This document shows positions 36,550-46,585 of a stretch of DNA of 64,000 nt, one piece after another. Numbering within the stretch: position 1 is the first letter of the stretch; every line of letters starts with the position of its first letter. Both the position numbers and the translations under genes were made by a program. The stretch is from contig NZ_LT629740.1 of assembly GCF_900105165.1 (NCBI RefSeq), positions 5,580,001 through 5,644,000 of the forward strand. The letters are read 5' to 3'. The notes beneath the pieces were generated by a model. It was not told where the DNA came from and made no database searches. It saw only the letters and a program-made list of their open reading frames with translations. This stretch comes from Mucilaginibacter mallensis. Lineage in GTDB: Bacteria > Bacteroidota > Bacteroidia > Sphingobacteriales > Sphingobacteriaceae.

Positions 36550-36965
36550 GCCTGGTTCGCAATTTCGAACATTTCCCGGATCTTCTCAACACTCAGGGGT
36601 TTGGAAATAAAGCTTTTTACCAGCGGGTATGATCGTGCTTTATTAATATCATTGCTGAAAACGGATGAGGAAATGATAAATATCTTGGTTTTACCTAATG
36701 GGTCGATATTTAAGCGCAGATATTCATCTAAAAACTCCCAACCATTCATGATGGGCATATTTATATCGAGTAGAATATAATCCGGTAGCTTGTCTAGGCC
36801 CTTTTTCTGCATTTCAATAAGCTGCTCAATGGCAAATTTTCCATTTAAGCAAGCCACAATTTCGGTAGACAATAAAGCTTTTTTTATTAGTTTAATGGAG
36901 ATGAAATTGTTTATCTCATCGTCGTCAACTAACAAAATGCTAATGTCCCGGTTATTACTATTCAT
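36546..36965 (-). CDS. Single-domain CheY-like response regulator
   Basis: This 139-residue receiver domain has no output domain. It shows acidic pair DDDEINNF, phospho-acceptor Asp in DYILLDINMPIMNGWEF, Ser/Thr in FIISSSVFSND and Lys in SFISKPLSVEKI. This subtype (LLVDDDEINNF, NGxxAI) is very common in Bacteroidota and works with hybrid kinases encoded elsewhere. No kinase is adjacent. Confidence 0.92.
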   Translation of the reverse strand: MNSNNRDISILLVDDDEINNFISIKLIKKALLSTEIVACLNGKFAIEQLIEMQKKGLDKLPDYILLDINMPIMNGWEFLDEYLRLNIDPLGKTKIFIISSSVFSNDINKARSYPLVKSFISKPLSVEKIREMFEIANQA

Positions 36966-37348
36966 TTGTATAGGTATTCGTATCCTTTATACGGTGCTCT
37001 AAAATAAAAGTTATATTCCTAAAAGTTTTAGAAAAAAACATTTATGATAGGCAGTATAAAGATAGTGTAAAAATATTTAATTAATAAGTTATCTGTTAGG
37101 GGAGTGAAAATCGTGTTTTTTCAAGCCTTAAAACCATTAATTATAAAGTTACACTGGTCCAGTTTTGGGCTAAAAGATCGCGCATATTTAGCGCTGTTTT
37201 GGGCGGCCTTATTTTCTGTCATGCTGAACGGAGTGAAGAATCTTTCCGCGTGTTAACGCTTAAAAGATCCTTCGTTCCTCAGGATGACAAGTGCGGAGTA
37301 TAGGTATACAAATAAACTCATTTGCATTTCTGTACTCCACTCAATTTA
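36966..37348. other. Intergenic region, one dispersed repeat
   Basis: The first 200 bases are AT-rich with no recognisable signal. A GTCATGCTGAACGGAGTGAAG...TTCGTTCCTCAGGATGAC unit occupies 37218-37288. Nothing else is recognised. Confidence 0.55.
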
Positions 37349-40258
37349 TCATGTTCCGTATTCCGGGGTAGTTACTTCGCTTTCTTCAAACTCATAATCC
37401 GTTAATGGCGGGCATGAGCAGATCAGTGTTCTATCGCCATAAGTATCGTTAACACGGCCAACTGATGGCCAGAACTTGTAGGCCGCAACATATGGCAGCG
37501 GATATGCCGCTTTTTGGCGGGTATACGGGTGCTCCCACTCATTGGCTGTAATTACAGCGGCCGTATGCGGTGCATTTTTTAACGGGTTGTCTATTTTGTC
37601 GGATAAGCCTTTTTCAACCGCGTCAATCTCGTGGCGAATAGCTATCATGGCATCGCAAAAACGATCAAGCTCATGTTTTGGCTCTGATTCGGTTGGCTCA
37701 ACCATTACCGTGCCCGCAACCGGGAAGGATACAGTTGGCGCATGGAAACCATAATCCATTAAGCGTTTGGCAATATCGGTAACCTCGATGCCAAAAGGTT
37801 TAAAGGAGCGGCAATCCAATATCATCTCATGCGCGCAGCGACCATGTACGCCGGTGTATAATACGGGGTAATGGTGGTGCAAACGGGCTTTAATATAGTT
37901 AGCGTTTAGTATTGCGTAACGGGTTGCGTTGGTTAAACCGTCGGCGCCCATCATGGCTATATAAGCGTGTGATATAATTAATATAGATGCTGAACCCCAT
38001 GGTGCTGCTGATACGGCGTGGATAGATTTTCCTTTGTCGATATCAACCACAGCATGGCCCGGTAAAAACGGAACCAGGTGTTTGGCTACGCCGATAGGGC
38101 CCATGCCCGGGCCGCCACCGCCATGCGGTATGCAGAAGGTTTTGTGTAAATTCAGGTGGCAAACATCAGCGCCTATATTAGCCGGACTGGTTAGGCCAAC
38201 CTGCGCGTTCATGTTAGCGCCATCCATATAAACCTGGCCGCCATTTTGGTGGATGATCTCGCAGATCTCAATGATCGACTCCTCGAAAACACCATGTGTT
38301 GACGGGTAGGTAACCATGAAACAAGACAGGTCGTTTTTATATTGCTCGGCTTTTGCCTTTAAGTCGGCTACATCAATATTGCCATTGTCGTCGCATTTAA
38401 CCACAACAATTTTCATACCTGCCATAGCTGCTGATGCCGGGTTGGTACCATGTGCCGATGAGGGGATCAAAGCGATGTTACGGTGGCCTTCGCCTCTATC
38501 CATATGATAAGCACGGATAACCATTAAACCCGCGTATTCGCCCTGAGCGCCTGCGTTTGGCTGCAAGCTCATTGCCGCGAAACCGGTAATCTCGCTCAAC
38601 CAGTTATTCAATTCATCAAAAAGCTGCATATAGCCACCTGTTTGGTCAACCGGTGCAAAAGGGTGCATTTTGCTGAACTCCGCCCAGGTAACTGGTACCA
38701 TTTCGGTAGTGGCGTTCAGTTTCATGGTGCATGAGCCTAAGGCGATCATGGAGTGGCAAAGCGAAAGGTCTTTTGCCTCAAGCGATTTGATATAACGCAG
38801 CATTTCATGTTCTGAATGGTGCGAGTTAAATAATTTATGCGCTAAATAAGCTGATGTGCGTTGCAGTTCAGCAGGGATGATTGAGTTAACGTTAGCTTTC
38901 AGATCGTCAAAGCTTACATCGTTCAATGTTTTACCCTTTACTTTGGCGAAGAAGCGAACCATTGTTTTTATATCCTCTACCGAAGTTGTTTCATCAACAG
39001 AAATAGTAGCAACTGAACCCTTATAGTGAAAGTTCATTTCGTTGTTAAGGGCTTCGGCGTGGATCGGACCGGCTAGTACGCCCAGGTCAAACTTAACGGT
39101 ATCAAAATAAGTATCGTTAAGCTGCTCGTAGCCTAATTGCGTTAATGAATCTGATAATAAAACGGATAAGCCGTGGATCCTTTCTGCGATCAGCTTTAAG
39201 CCTTGCGGGCCATGGTATACGGCATACATGCCAGCCATAATTGCCAGTAATGCCTGTGCAGTACAAATATTTGAGGTTGCTTTATCGCGGCGGATGTGCT
39301 GCTCACGGGTTTGCAAGGCCATACGTAAGGCATAATCGCCTGCGCTATCAATGGTAACACCAATTATACGGCCGGGGATAGATCTTTTGTATTCCTCTTT
39401 AGTAGCGAAAAATGCTGCGTGCGGGCCGCCAAAGCCCATTGGTACGCCGAAACGCTGACTGGTGCCAACAACTATATCAGCGCCCCATTCACCCGGAGGG
39501 GTTAACAGAACAAGGCTCATCAGGTCGGCAACAACAGTTAATTTAATGCCTTTTGCATGTGCCTGTGCAGCATAATCAGCATAGTTATAAACTTCGCCAT
39601 CACCGGCAGGATATTGCACTATAGCGCCGAACATATTGTCGGTTAGCTCAGCAGTGCGGTGGTCGCCTATTTGCAGTTCAATACCGTAAGGCTGAGAACG
39701 GGTTTTTAAAATATCAATAGTTTGCGGGAAAAGCTCCTGCGAAACGAAGAAAGTATTTGCATTTTGGTTTTTACGCAGGCTGTACTGCATAAACATAGCC
39801 TCTGCAGCCGCGGTGCCTTCATCCAGTAGTGATGCGTTGGCAATTTCCATTCCTGTAAGGTCGATAACCATGGTCTGGAAGTTTAACAGCGCCTGTAAAC
39901 GGCCTTGTGCTATCTCGGCCTGGTAAGGGGTGTATTGGGTATACCATCCGGGGTTCTCCAATATGTTGCGCTGTATTACGCCGGGTACTATCACATCATA
40001 ATAACCCTGACCTATGTACGATTTGAATACCTTGTTTTTTGACGCGGTTTGTTTAAGCGTATTCAGGTAATCGAACTCGCTTTTTGCAACCGGTAAATTC
40101 AGCGGTGCTTTCAACCTGATGCCCGCAGGCACAGTTTGATCTATCAATTCATCAAGCGAATTAACGCCGATGGTCTTTAACATTTGAGCAGTATCAGCCT
40201 GATTAGGAGCTATATGCCTCGACTGGAATTTTTCCTGGTAGTCTATGTTCAGCTTCAT
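37349..40258 (-). CDS. gcvP: Glycine dehydrogenase (decarboxylating), P-protein
   Basis: This PLP-dependent P-protein of the glycine cleavage system has fused alpha and beta halves of about 969 residues. I start at Met 40258 (MKLNIDYQEKFQSRHIAP); the frame extends 12 codons upstream, into the promoter. The C-terminal half holds the PLP lysine in LNLHKTFCIPHGGGGPGMGP. The N-terminal half contains ASLLDEGTAAAEAM and GVPMGFGGPHAAF. gcvT and gcvH are not in the window. No glycine riboswitch is seen. Confidence 0.97.
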   Translation of the reverse strand: MKLNIDYQEKFQSRHIAPNQADTAQMLKTIGVNSLDELIDQTVPAGIRLKAPLNLPVAKSEFDYLNTLKQTASKNKVFKSYIGQGYYDVIVPGVIQRNILENPGWYTQYTPYQAEIAQGRLQALLNFQTMVIDLTGMEIANASLLDEGTAAAEAMFMQYSLRKNQNANTFFVSQELFPQTIDILKTRSQPYGIELQIGDHRTAELTDNMFGAIVQYPAGDGEVYNYADYAAQAHAKGIKLTVVADLMSLVLLTPPGEWGADIVVGTSQRFGVPMGFGGPHAAFFATKEEYKRSIPGRIIGVTIDSAGDYALRMALQTREQHIRRDKATSNICTAQALLAIMAGMYAVYHGPQGLKLIAERIHGLSVLLSDSLTQLGYEQLNDTYFDTVKFDLGVLAGPIHAEALNNEMNFHYKGSVATISVDETTSVEDIKTMVRFFAKVKGKTLNDVSFDDLKANVNSIIPAELQRTSAYLAHKLFNSHHSEHEMLRYIKSLEAKDLSLCHSMIALGSCTMKLNATTEMVPVTWAEFSKMHPFAPVDQTGGYMQLFDELNNWLSEITGFAAMSLQPNAGAQGEYAGLMVIRAYHMDRGEGHRNIALIPSSAHGTNPASAAMAGMKIVVVKCDDNGNIDVADLKAKAEQYKNDLSCFMVTYPSTHGVFEESIIEICEIIHQNGGQVYMDGANMNAQVGLTSPANIGADVCHLNLHKTFCIPHGGGGPGMGPIGVAKHLVPFLPGHAVVDIDKGKSIHAVSAAPWGSASILIISHAYIAMMGADGLTNATRYAILNANYIKARLHHHYPVLYTGVHGRCAHEMILDCRSFKPFGIEVTDIAKRLMDYGFHAPTVSFPVAGTVMVEPTESEPKHELDRFCDAMIAIRHEIDAVEKGLSDKIDNPLKNAPHTAAVITANEWEHPYTRQKAAYPLPYVAAYKFWPSVGRVNDTYGDRTLICSCPPLTDYEFEESEVTTPEYGT

Positions 40259-40283
40259 GTAATGGAGAGCAGTTAAATTTGTG

Positions 40284-40314
40284 CAAAGGTACAATTTTAG
40301 GCGGTGAGTAACAA
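40284..40314 (-). promoter_or_regulatory. Promoter of gcvP
   Basis: On the minus strand, TTG (40312-40314), a 20-nt spacer and TACCTTTG (40284-40291). This excludes the longer reading-frame start and leaves a leader of about 20 nt. Confidence 0.65.
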
Positions 40315-40416
40315 TTAGCTAATCATATATTGACATTGGTTTTATAGTAGCTGTTAACCCAAATTTAATTAGCTGATTGTGCAGGAAAGTAGTATTTTGG
40401 TTGCGTGATTACCCTA

Positions 40417-43400
40417 ATGCCGAAACAATTATTCCTCTGCCTGTTTTTCCTGTTTTTTTGCCTACGCGGATTTTGTGCCGTATTTGTGGTAACCAGTAAT
40501 GCAGACTCGGGACCGGGGACCTTGCGGGATGCTTTAACGCAGGCGGCTGCGAATGGGAGTACGGAGAAGGATTATATAAATTTTAATTTGCCGGATTTGA
40601 GTGAGGCAGGGAGGACGATAACGCTGTTATCATTACTTCCAAATGTTTCATCAAACCTGATCATTGACGGTAGTACTCAACCGGGTAACAAATTTGGGAT
40701 TTCTGATGCTAAGATTACGCTGACTCAGAATACCGTTGGCCAATATCCAGCTGAAAGTTATGCTTTCAAGGGCGAAGATGTTAATAATATAGAAATAGAC
40801 GGCTTTTATTTTTCATTATTTGAGTCAAGTAATTATGATGGTGCCGGAATTTATATTACCCATTCTTCAAACGTTATTATAGGCGCAGTAGATAAGGGCA
40901 ATGTATTTTCCCTTATAGAGGAACCGGTCTATTTATATTATTGCAATAATTGTAAAGTTTCGGCAAATCTGTTTGGAATAGATCCATTCACATCTGAAGT
41001 AGAAGCCACTGCCTGGACATGTAATCTGCAAGTTTATTGTAGTAATGGAATCATAATAGGCGGTAATACCGCCAAAGAAGGCAATATGTTTATTTATGGC
41101 AGGAATAGTACTCAATTTGCTGTCTCAGGCCTTGATCCACAAACGGGAATGGCTTCTTTTGATTCTGATTCTTGTATATTTAAAAATAATATTATAGGTT
41201 ATAATGCTGATAATGGTAGTTATTGTTATGGCGGCTTATCAAATATTAAACATTTAGAAATAACGTCGAACATACTTAATTACAATAGTTCATTAGTTAT
41301 TTCAAACATTTCTGAAGAGGTTTTAATAAGGGGGAATCGTTGTAATATAGATCCACCTAATCCTGGGAAAAGTTTTTCAATCATATCTCCATATGCACTA
41401 AATTCAGTTAAAAAGGCAATAATTGGCGGCCCGGATCCCAGCGATGCTAATAGTATAATAAACAGCATTTTTTATGGGCAAAATTCTCAAGCTATTTCTG
41501 CATATAAATGTTACGATATTCTTATTCAGAGGAATAGTATAGCTTGTAAAGCTGGAGCTTACGGAGTTTATTCTGTGACTGAATCGATGGTAGAATTGCC
41601 TGTTATTTCAATAAACGCGGTAAACGGTAATATAATAAGCGGAAAGGCAACACCGATGTCTGAAGTTGAGGTATTTAGCGATAGTGAGTGCCAGTTATGT
41701 GAGCCGACACATTATTTAGGCTCGGTTACCGCTAATTCTGACAGTACATGGAAGTTCACTGCAACTGGTTTATCTTCTGGATATTCAGCATCTGCTTCTA
41801 TCAATGGCAGAACTTCATTATTTACTAAAGTTGGATATAATGCTGACAACGCTATTATTAAAAATCCTTCCTGTGGAAATAGCAACGGAAGTATTAAAGG
41901 GATAACGGTTGTAAACAGCACCAAAACGGAATGGACAGATCAGACCGGAAAAATAGTTGGCACCTCGCCAGACATAAACAACCTGCCTCCCGGAACCTAT
42001 ACTTTTACCGCTTATTTAGGCTCATTTTGCAATGTTAAAAGTAATTCATATACTTTAATAGATGCAACACCTCATATTAATGATGCTAATTTGAAAATAA
42101 GCCAAAATCAATGTGGGAAAGACGATGGTTCTATTGATGGGTTATATATTGACAACACTTCAAACTATACCATAAAATCAGCAACCTGGACCGATGGAAA
42201 TTTAAATAATGTAGGTAGCGGATATAATTTGGATAATGTTGCTGCAGGTAATTATACTTTCACGGTCGTTACCACAGATAACTGTGTGGTAACCTACGGG
42301 CCTGTCTCTATAAAAAACAGCACCGGCCCCAACATCGATCAAGCCAACCAAATCATCCAGCCAACCAATTGCGGGCAATCAACAGGCTCTATCACCAATA
42401 TAGCCGTTACCGGAACCGGCACTTTAAAATACGTATGGCTTAACGCACAGCAACAGCAGGTGGGCAGCAGTGCCGATCTCATCAATCAGCCTGCCGGGAC
42501 ATACAAACTCCAGGTAACTGACGATACTCAATGCGGCCCGGTATACAGCGCCGATATTATCATCCCTGAAGTAAACGGGATCACTATGGATGAATCAAAA
42601 GTGCAAATTACCAATGCACTTTGCGGCGGTACAGGCTCCATAACTGGTATACAGGTTACCGGTGCGAGCGGTTATAAATGGACAGATGCGAATAACCATA
42701 CTTTAATAACCACAACGCCCGATGTTGGCGCACTTGCGCCAGGCAGTTACACACTTACCGCTACAAATAGTTATGGCTGCAGTAAAAGCAGTGCTGTTTA
42801 TATCATAACGCAGCCGATATCGTTTCCATATCCTGTTTATACCGCTACTTATACCCAAGCCTGTAATTTATTGGCTAACGGTGGGGTCTCGGTGGCTACG
42901 GATGGGTCGGTGAAATCGGCACGCTGGGTTGATGCACAGGGTACAACGGTAGAGACTGGTTCAAGCCTAAGTAATGTTGTGGCGGGTACTTACCAGCTTT
43001 ATTTAACCGACAATAATGGCTGCGAGAAATTATATAACAGCTACACAATAGATCAATACCCTGAATTTACAGTGGCCAATTATGCAACTATTACTGCCGA
43101 TGAATGCGGGTTGAACAATGGCAGTGTTGGCCCTACTACCATTACAGGCGGTATACCACCCTATACTTATGCATGGAGTGATGCTAGCAATAAATCGTTA
43201 GGGACATCTAATCAATTAACCAACGTGGCCGCGGGAACTTATATTTTGCACGTAAACGACAACGGTTGCGGCAGTGTTGATATTACATATACGGTAACTG
43301 AACAAACTTATATCCCTCCGGCTCCGTCTGTTACCAATGTGCAATTATGCAGCAGTGGCAATGGCCTGTTAACTGTAAATAACCCTTCGGCTAATACTAC

Positions 43401-43827
43401 GTATCGTTTGTATGCAAGCCAGAGCGCCACCCAGCCACTTGATGAGCAGAAAGGCGGCAGGTTTAATATTAATGTACCGGGCAATGTTAGTTATTATGTG
43501 AGCGAGGTGGATGGTACCTGCGAAAGCAGCCGGGCCGAGATTGATGTAACCGTAGGTGTATCATCTACTGATATAGCGAACGCCTTTACCCCTAATGGCG
43601 ATGGCATTAATGATTACTGGCAGATAAAGAACATTGATAATTATACCAATGCCACCATACAGGTGTTTAACCGCTACGGGCAATTACTGTTCGAATCAAA
43701 GGGTTATGCCAAACCTTTCGACGGTACTTATAAAGGGCAAAAACTGGCTGCGGGGGTTTATTATTATATTATTAATTTGAATGCTAAGTGCAATTTACTT
43801 TCGGGAAGTTTAACGCTGATAAGGTAG
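40417..43827 (+). CDS. Large secreted beta-helix/Ig-like protein with T9SS type-B C-terminus
   Basis: About 1136 residues from ATG 40417, which opens a clear signal peptide (MPKQLFLCLFFLFFCLRGFCA). The first 400 residues begin FVVTSNADSGPGTLRDAL and continue as a right-handed parallel beta-helix of N-rich turns. About 400-1040 consists of SprB-like repeats, each with a C-G-x-x-x-G-S-I start and a PAGTYT/LxVTD end. The last 85 residues, NAFTPNGDGINDYWQI...FNRYGQLLFES...FDGTYKGQ...GVYYYIINL...GSLTLIR, are a type-B sorting domain for type IX secretion. It is probably a surface adhesin. Confidence 0.88.
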   Translation: MPKQLFLCLFFLFFCLRGFCAVFVVTSNADSGPGTLRDALTQAAANGSTEKDYINFNLPDLSEAGRTITLLSLLPNVSSNLIIDGSTQPGNKFGISDAKITLTQNTVGQYPAESYAFKGEDVNNIEIDGFYFSLFESSNYDGAGIYITHSSNVIIGAVDKGNVFSLIEEPVYLYYCNNCKVSANLFGIDPFTSEVEATAWTCNLQVYCSNGIIIGGNTAKEGNMFIYGRNSTQFAVSGLDPQTGMASFDSDSCIFKNNIIGYNADNGSYCYGGLSNIKHLEITSNILNYNSSLVISNISEEVLIRGNRCNIDPPNPGKSFSIISPYALNSVKKAIIGGPDPSDANSIINSIFYGQNSQAISAYKCYDILIQRNSIACKAGAYGVYSVTESMVELPVISINAVNGNIISGKATPMSEVEVFSDSECQLCEPTHYLGSVTANSDSTWKFTATGLSSGYSASASINGRTSLFTKVGYNADNAIIKNPSCGNSNGSIKGITVVNSTKTEWTDQTGKIVGTSPDINNLPPGTYTFTAYLGSFCNVKSNSYTLIDATPHINDANLKISQNQCGKDDGSIDGLYIDNTSNYTIKSATWTDGNLNNVGSGYNLDNVAAGNYTFTVVTTDNCVVTYGPVSIKNSTGPNIDQANQIIQPTNCGQSTGSITNIAVTGTGTLKYVWLNAQQQQVGSSADLINQPAGTYKLQVTDDTQCGPVYSADIIIPEVNGITMDESKVQITNALCGGTGSITGIQVTGASGYKWTDANNHTLITTTPDVGALAPGSYTLTATNSYGCSKSSAVYIITQPISFPYPVYTATYTQACNLLANGGVSVATDGSVKSARWVDAQGTTVETGSSLSNVVAGTYQLYLTDNNGCEKLYNSYTIDQYPEFTVANYATITADECGLNNGSVGPTTITGGIPPYTYAWSDASNKSLGTSNQLTNVAAGTYILHVNDNGCGSVDITYTVTEQTYIPPAPSVTNVQLCSSGNGLLTVNNPSANTTYRLYASQSATQPLDEQKGGRFNINVPGNVSYYVSEVDGTCESSRAEIDVTVGVSSTDIANAFTPNGDGINDYWQIKNIDNYTNATIQVFNRYGQLLFESKGYAKPFDGTYKGQKLAAGVYYYIINLNAKCNLLSGSLTLIR

Positions 43828-43847
43828 GCCTCACCCTAAATAACAAG

Positions 43848-44098
43848 CGTGCGTTAGTGATTGCAGCGGATACCGGCCTGGCGCCTAACGCCCATGTGCG
43901 CGTATGAGCGGAAAGCACGGCCGCAGGCAACGCCCAAATCCCCAACCGTCATCCTGAACTTGTTTCAGGATTCCACAGGACGAGTGACCTGCACGGTGAT
44001 TACTTAGCGTGTGAGGTGCCGAAACAAGTTCGGCATGACGCGGATATTGGTGTTTGTTTTATAACACACCCCTAAACCCCTTTCAAGAGGGGAACCAC
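43848..44098. repeat. Cluster of dispersed repeats
   Basis: The GCGTTAGTGATTGCAGCGG module (43850-43937), a GTCATCCTGAAC...GTTCGGCATGAC unit (43948-44039) with internal inverted CTTGTTTCAGG/CCGAAACAAGTTCGG, and the ACACACCCCTAAACCCCTTTCAAGAGGGG palindrome (44062-44092). Confidence 0.75.
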
Positions 44099-44117
44099 CT
44101 TATTTATATATCCCTTA

Positions 44118-44834
44118 CTAACCCAACTGCCTCAAATACATATGTATCGTGTTCTCCAGCCCGAAATACAAGGCATCGCTGATAAGGGCGTGGCCTATGC
44201 TTACTTCATCGAGGGCTGGGATATTATCAGCAAAGAATTTTAAGTTATTGAGATCAAGGTCATGCCCGGCGTTGATGCCGAGGCCCAACTCGTGCGCCAG
44301 TTCGGCAGCCGCAATGTATGGGGCGATGGCTTGGTCACGGTCTTGATGGTAGTGGGTGGCGTAGGCTTCGGTGTACAGCTCAATGCGGTCGGTGCCGGTT
44401 TTGGCGGCGCCTTCAACCATTTCGGCAATGGGATCAACAAAAATAGATACGCGGATACCGGCTTGCTTAAATACGGAGATCATCCCGGTTAAATATTCGC
44501 GGTTGGCAATGGTGTCCCAGCCATGGTTGGAGGTGATCTGACCCAGAATATCAGGCACCAGGGTTACCTGCCCGGGTTTGTTGGCCAGCACGAGGTCGAT
44601 AAATTTTTGTTCCTGGCAATTGCCTTCTATGTTAAACTCAGTGGTTACTATCTGCTTCAGATCGAACACATCCTGGTAGCGGATATGCCTTTCGTCGGGG
44701 CGTGGGTGTACGGTGATGCCCTGCGCGCCGAATAGTTCGCAATCGGTAGCTACCTGTATCAGGTCGGGGTTGTTGCCGCCGCGCGAATTACGCAGGGTTG
44801 CAATTTTATTGATGTTGACGGATAAACGGGTCAT
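44118..44834 (-). CDS. pdxJ: Pyridoxine 5'-phosphate synthase PdxJ
   Basis: This 238-residue TIM-barrel enzyme closes the pyridine ring from deoxyxylulose 5-phosphate and the PdxA product. Landmarks are RLSVNINKIATLRNSRGGNNPD, GITVHPRPDERHI (catalytic His), EGNCQEQ, TLVPD and LGINAGHDLDLNNL. The terminal segment is VSIGHALISDALYFG. With pdxA at 4 kb it shows the DXP-dependent vitamin B6 route. Confidence 0.97.
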   Translation of the reverse strand: MTRLSVNINKIATLRNSRGGNNPDLIQVATDCELFGAQGITVHPRPDERHIRYQDVFDLKQIVTTEFNIEGNCQEQKFIDLVLANKPGQVTLVPDILGQITSNHGWDTIANREYLTGMISVFKQAGIRVSIFVDPIAEMVEGAAKTGTDRIELYTEAYATHYHQDRDQAIAPYIAAAELAHELGLGINAGHDLDLNNLKFFADNIPALDEVSIGHALISDALYFGLENTIHMYLRQLG

Positions 44835-45203
44835 GAGCCAAAGTTAAACATCATTTGGGAAAGTATAATGTATTGGGAATGTAAAAGAAGTGGGGATTGA
44901 GGCTGTGGCTTTTGCGCGCTCCGTTGACTCACCCCGACTACGCTACGCTGGTCGCCCCTCTCTACGCTAAAGCGTAAAGAGGGGGTGGGAAATGAAAAAG
45001 AAAGAAGAAAAAATGCGCTTGCCCTCTTTGCCGCTTGCGGAAGAGAGGGCAGGTCGAGCGGCTGAGCGAGGACCGGGTGAGTTGGCTCTGTGACAAACTC
45101 AACCATTATTCTTCACTTCCCCAAATCAATTTCCCCCGATATTGGTTAATATTGCCGTACCAACCAAATCCGAAATCGAACATCCGAAATCCGAAATCAA
45201 AAC
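44835..45203. other. Gap with two inverted hairpin-module repeats and a word array
   Basis: Facing copies of the CTCACCC...CTCTCT...AAGAGGG module lie at about 44914-44985 and 45019-45092, giving a long inverted pair. Just before the deacetylase start, AATCCGAAATCGAACATCCGAAATCCGAAATC (45166-45198) is another short-word array, here with the word ATCCGAA. Confidence 0.65.
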
Positions 45204-46196
45204 ATGCGATATTTTAAGCTGCTATTCCTGCTGTTATGCTCAACAGCCTTTACGTTTACTGCCCACGCGCAGGCCAATTACACCAAAATTGAGAACTACA
45301 AGGTTTATTATGGTGTGGCCAAGCACTTTCCGCAGGAGTGGATGATATTGCGGCAGTTTGATAACTACGACAAAAACTATGTGCTGCTGGTAAACCCGCA
45401 AACGCTGGAAACCAAGACGGACGAAAGTAGTTTTTACCAGATCACCCCCATGACCATGCTGCAGGCGCGGGCATTTTTTAAGAATACGCCCTATCAAAAT
45501 GCCTTGGCTAAAGCCGAAAAACAAAGCGTAATGATCCAGGATGCGGGCATCGAAAATGGTATGCCCAAGGAAACCGGCATCAGCCTCACCGCCGACCTTT
45601 GCCCCTCGCACCGCCCGCTCGACAGGCGCATATTTACCGATATTATTGCCGAATTTAAAAAGGTGGAGCACCCTGTGCCCATAGCGTTGTCTATCACCGG
45701 GGTATGGATGCGCCAGCACCCCGACGACCTGGAATGGCTGAAAAAACTACAGGCCGACCACGAGATCTACATCACTTGGATAAACCATTCCTTTACCCAT
45801 CGCGTGAGTCTGAAAGCGCCATTGAAAGAGAACTTTTTACTGGAACCCGGCACCGACATTAACTACGAAGTGCTGGAAACCGAAAAAGCCATGCTGAAGA
45901 ACGGTCTGCTGCCATCGGTATTCTTCAGATTCCCCGGCCTGGTGAGCGACCAGCAACTGGTGTTCCGCATAACTGATTTCGGGCTGATACCTATTGGTAC
46001 GGACGCCTGGCTGGCCAAAGGGCAGCAACCACAGTCGGGCAGCATAGTGCTCATCCACGGCAACGGCAATGAACCCGTAGGCGTAACCGATTTCATTAAC
46101 CTGCTCCGCTCAAAAACACAGGCAATTGCCAATAAGCAATGGCTGCTGTACGATTTAAGGGAAAGTGTGGATGATGAGTTTGAGGGGAAGGATTAG
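45204..46196 (+). CDS. Polysaccharide deacetylase-like secreted protein
   Basis: This 330-residue protein has a signal peptide (MRYFKLLFLLLCSTAFTFTAHAQ). The second half resembles a NodB domain: ISLTADLCPSHRPLDRRIF (Asp position), WINHSFTHRVSL (the H-S-x-T-H type metal motif), FFRFPGLVSD and VLIHGNGNEP. It probably removes acetyl groups from a surface or cell-wall glycan, although the first DD motif is degenerate. The first half has no clear family. Confidence 0.75.
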   Translation: MRYFKLLFLLLCSTAFTFTAHAQANYTKIENYKVYYGVAKHFPQEWMILRQFDNYDKNYVLLVNPQTLETKTDESSFYQITPMTMLQARAFFKNTPYQNALAKAEKQSVMIQDAGIENGMPKETGISLTADLCPSHRPLDRRIFTDIIAEFKKVEHPVPIALSITGVWMRQHPDDLEWLKKLQADHEIYITWINHSFTHRVSLKAPLKENFLLEPGTDINYEVLETEKAMLKNGLLPSVFFRFPGLVSDQQLVFRITDFGLIPIGTDAWLAKGQQPQSGSIVLIHGNGNEPVGVTDFINLLRSKTQAIANKQWLLYDLRESVDDEFEGKD

Positions 46197-46201
46197 GGTT
46201 G

Positions 46202-46272
46202 ATCATTTTCGTGATATCACGAAAATGATTTTAGATGTTTAGGATCATTTTACCGACGTCGGCAAAATGATC
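46202..46272. repeat. Pair of 28-30-bp palindromes at the DinD remnant
   Basis: 46202-46229 is a perfect 28-bp palindrome with arms ATCATTTTCGTGAT. 46243-46272 is a 30-bp palindrome with one mismatched pair and arms GATCATTTTaCCGAC. Both, read on the minus strand in the dinD frame, encode a version of the peptide xHFxDxxKMI. The first lies after the stop codon. Confidence 0.85.
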
Positions 46273-46458
46273 TGAAACGCTGGAACCGGCATTTTCGCAC
46301 GCTTTTTTTGCTTTATCAATTACATTCAAAAAGTTAACCCACTTTGTATATCCCAATATTTCCTGTACTTCGCGGGCGCTCCAACATTCAATATCATTGT
46401 AGATATAGCATGCTTGTTCAAACTTTTCAAATAATTCTAATATGACTTCTTTTTTCAT
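46231..46458 (-). pseudogene. Truncated DinD-like protein
   Basis: This 75-residue product matches the start of DinD (DNA-damage-inducible protein D) family proteins: FEKFEQACYIYNDIECWSAREVQEILGYTKW.NFLNVIDKAKKACENAG, then VSDHFADVGKMI. Full DinD proteins are usually more than 250 residues. Here a TAA follows soon after KMI, and beyond it, still in frame, comes NHFRDITKMIN, a second version of the same motif. The gene is therefore a remnant, or a short stand-alone variant shaped by the palindromes. Confidence 0.65.
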
Positions 46459-46585
46459 GCTTTTAAAAAAGCAATATAACTATAATTGAAAGATGTGTGA
46501 TAGGTGTTGAAAAGTAGCGAGGTGTTTATTAGAAAACTCCCCAGAACCAGCGGGACAGTAAACGGCAAGATTACTTCTTATGGCC

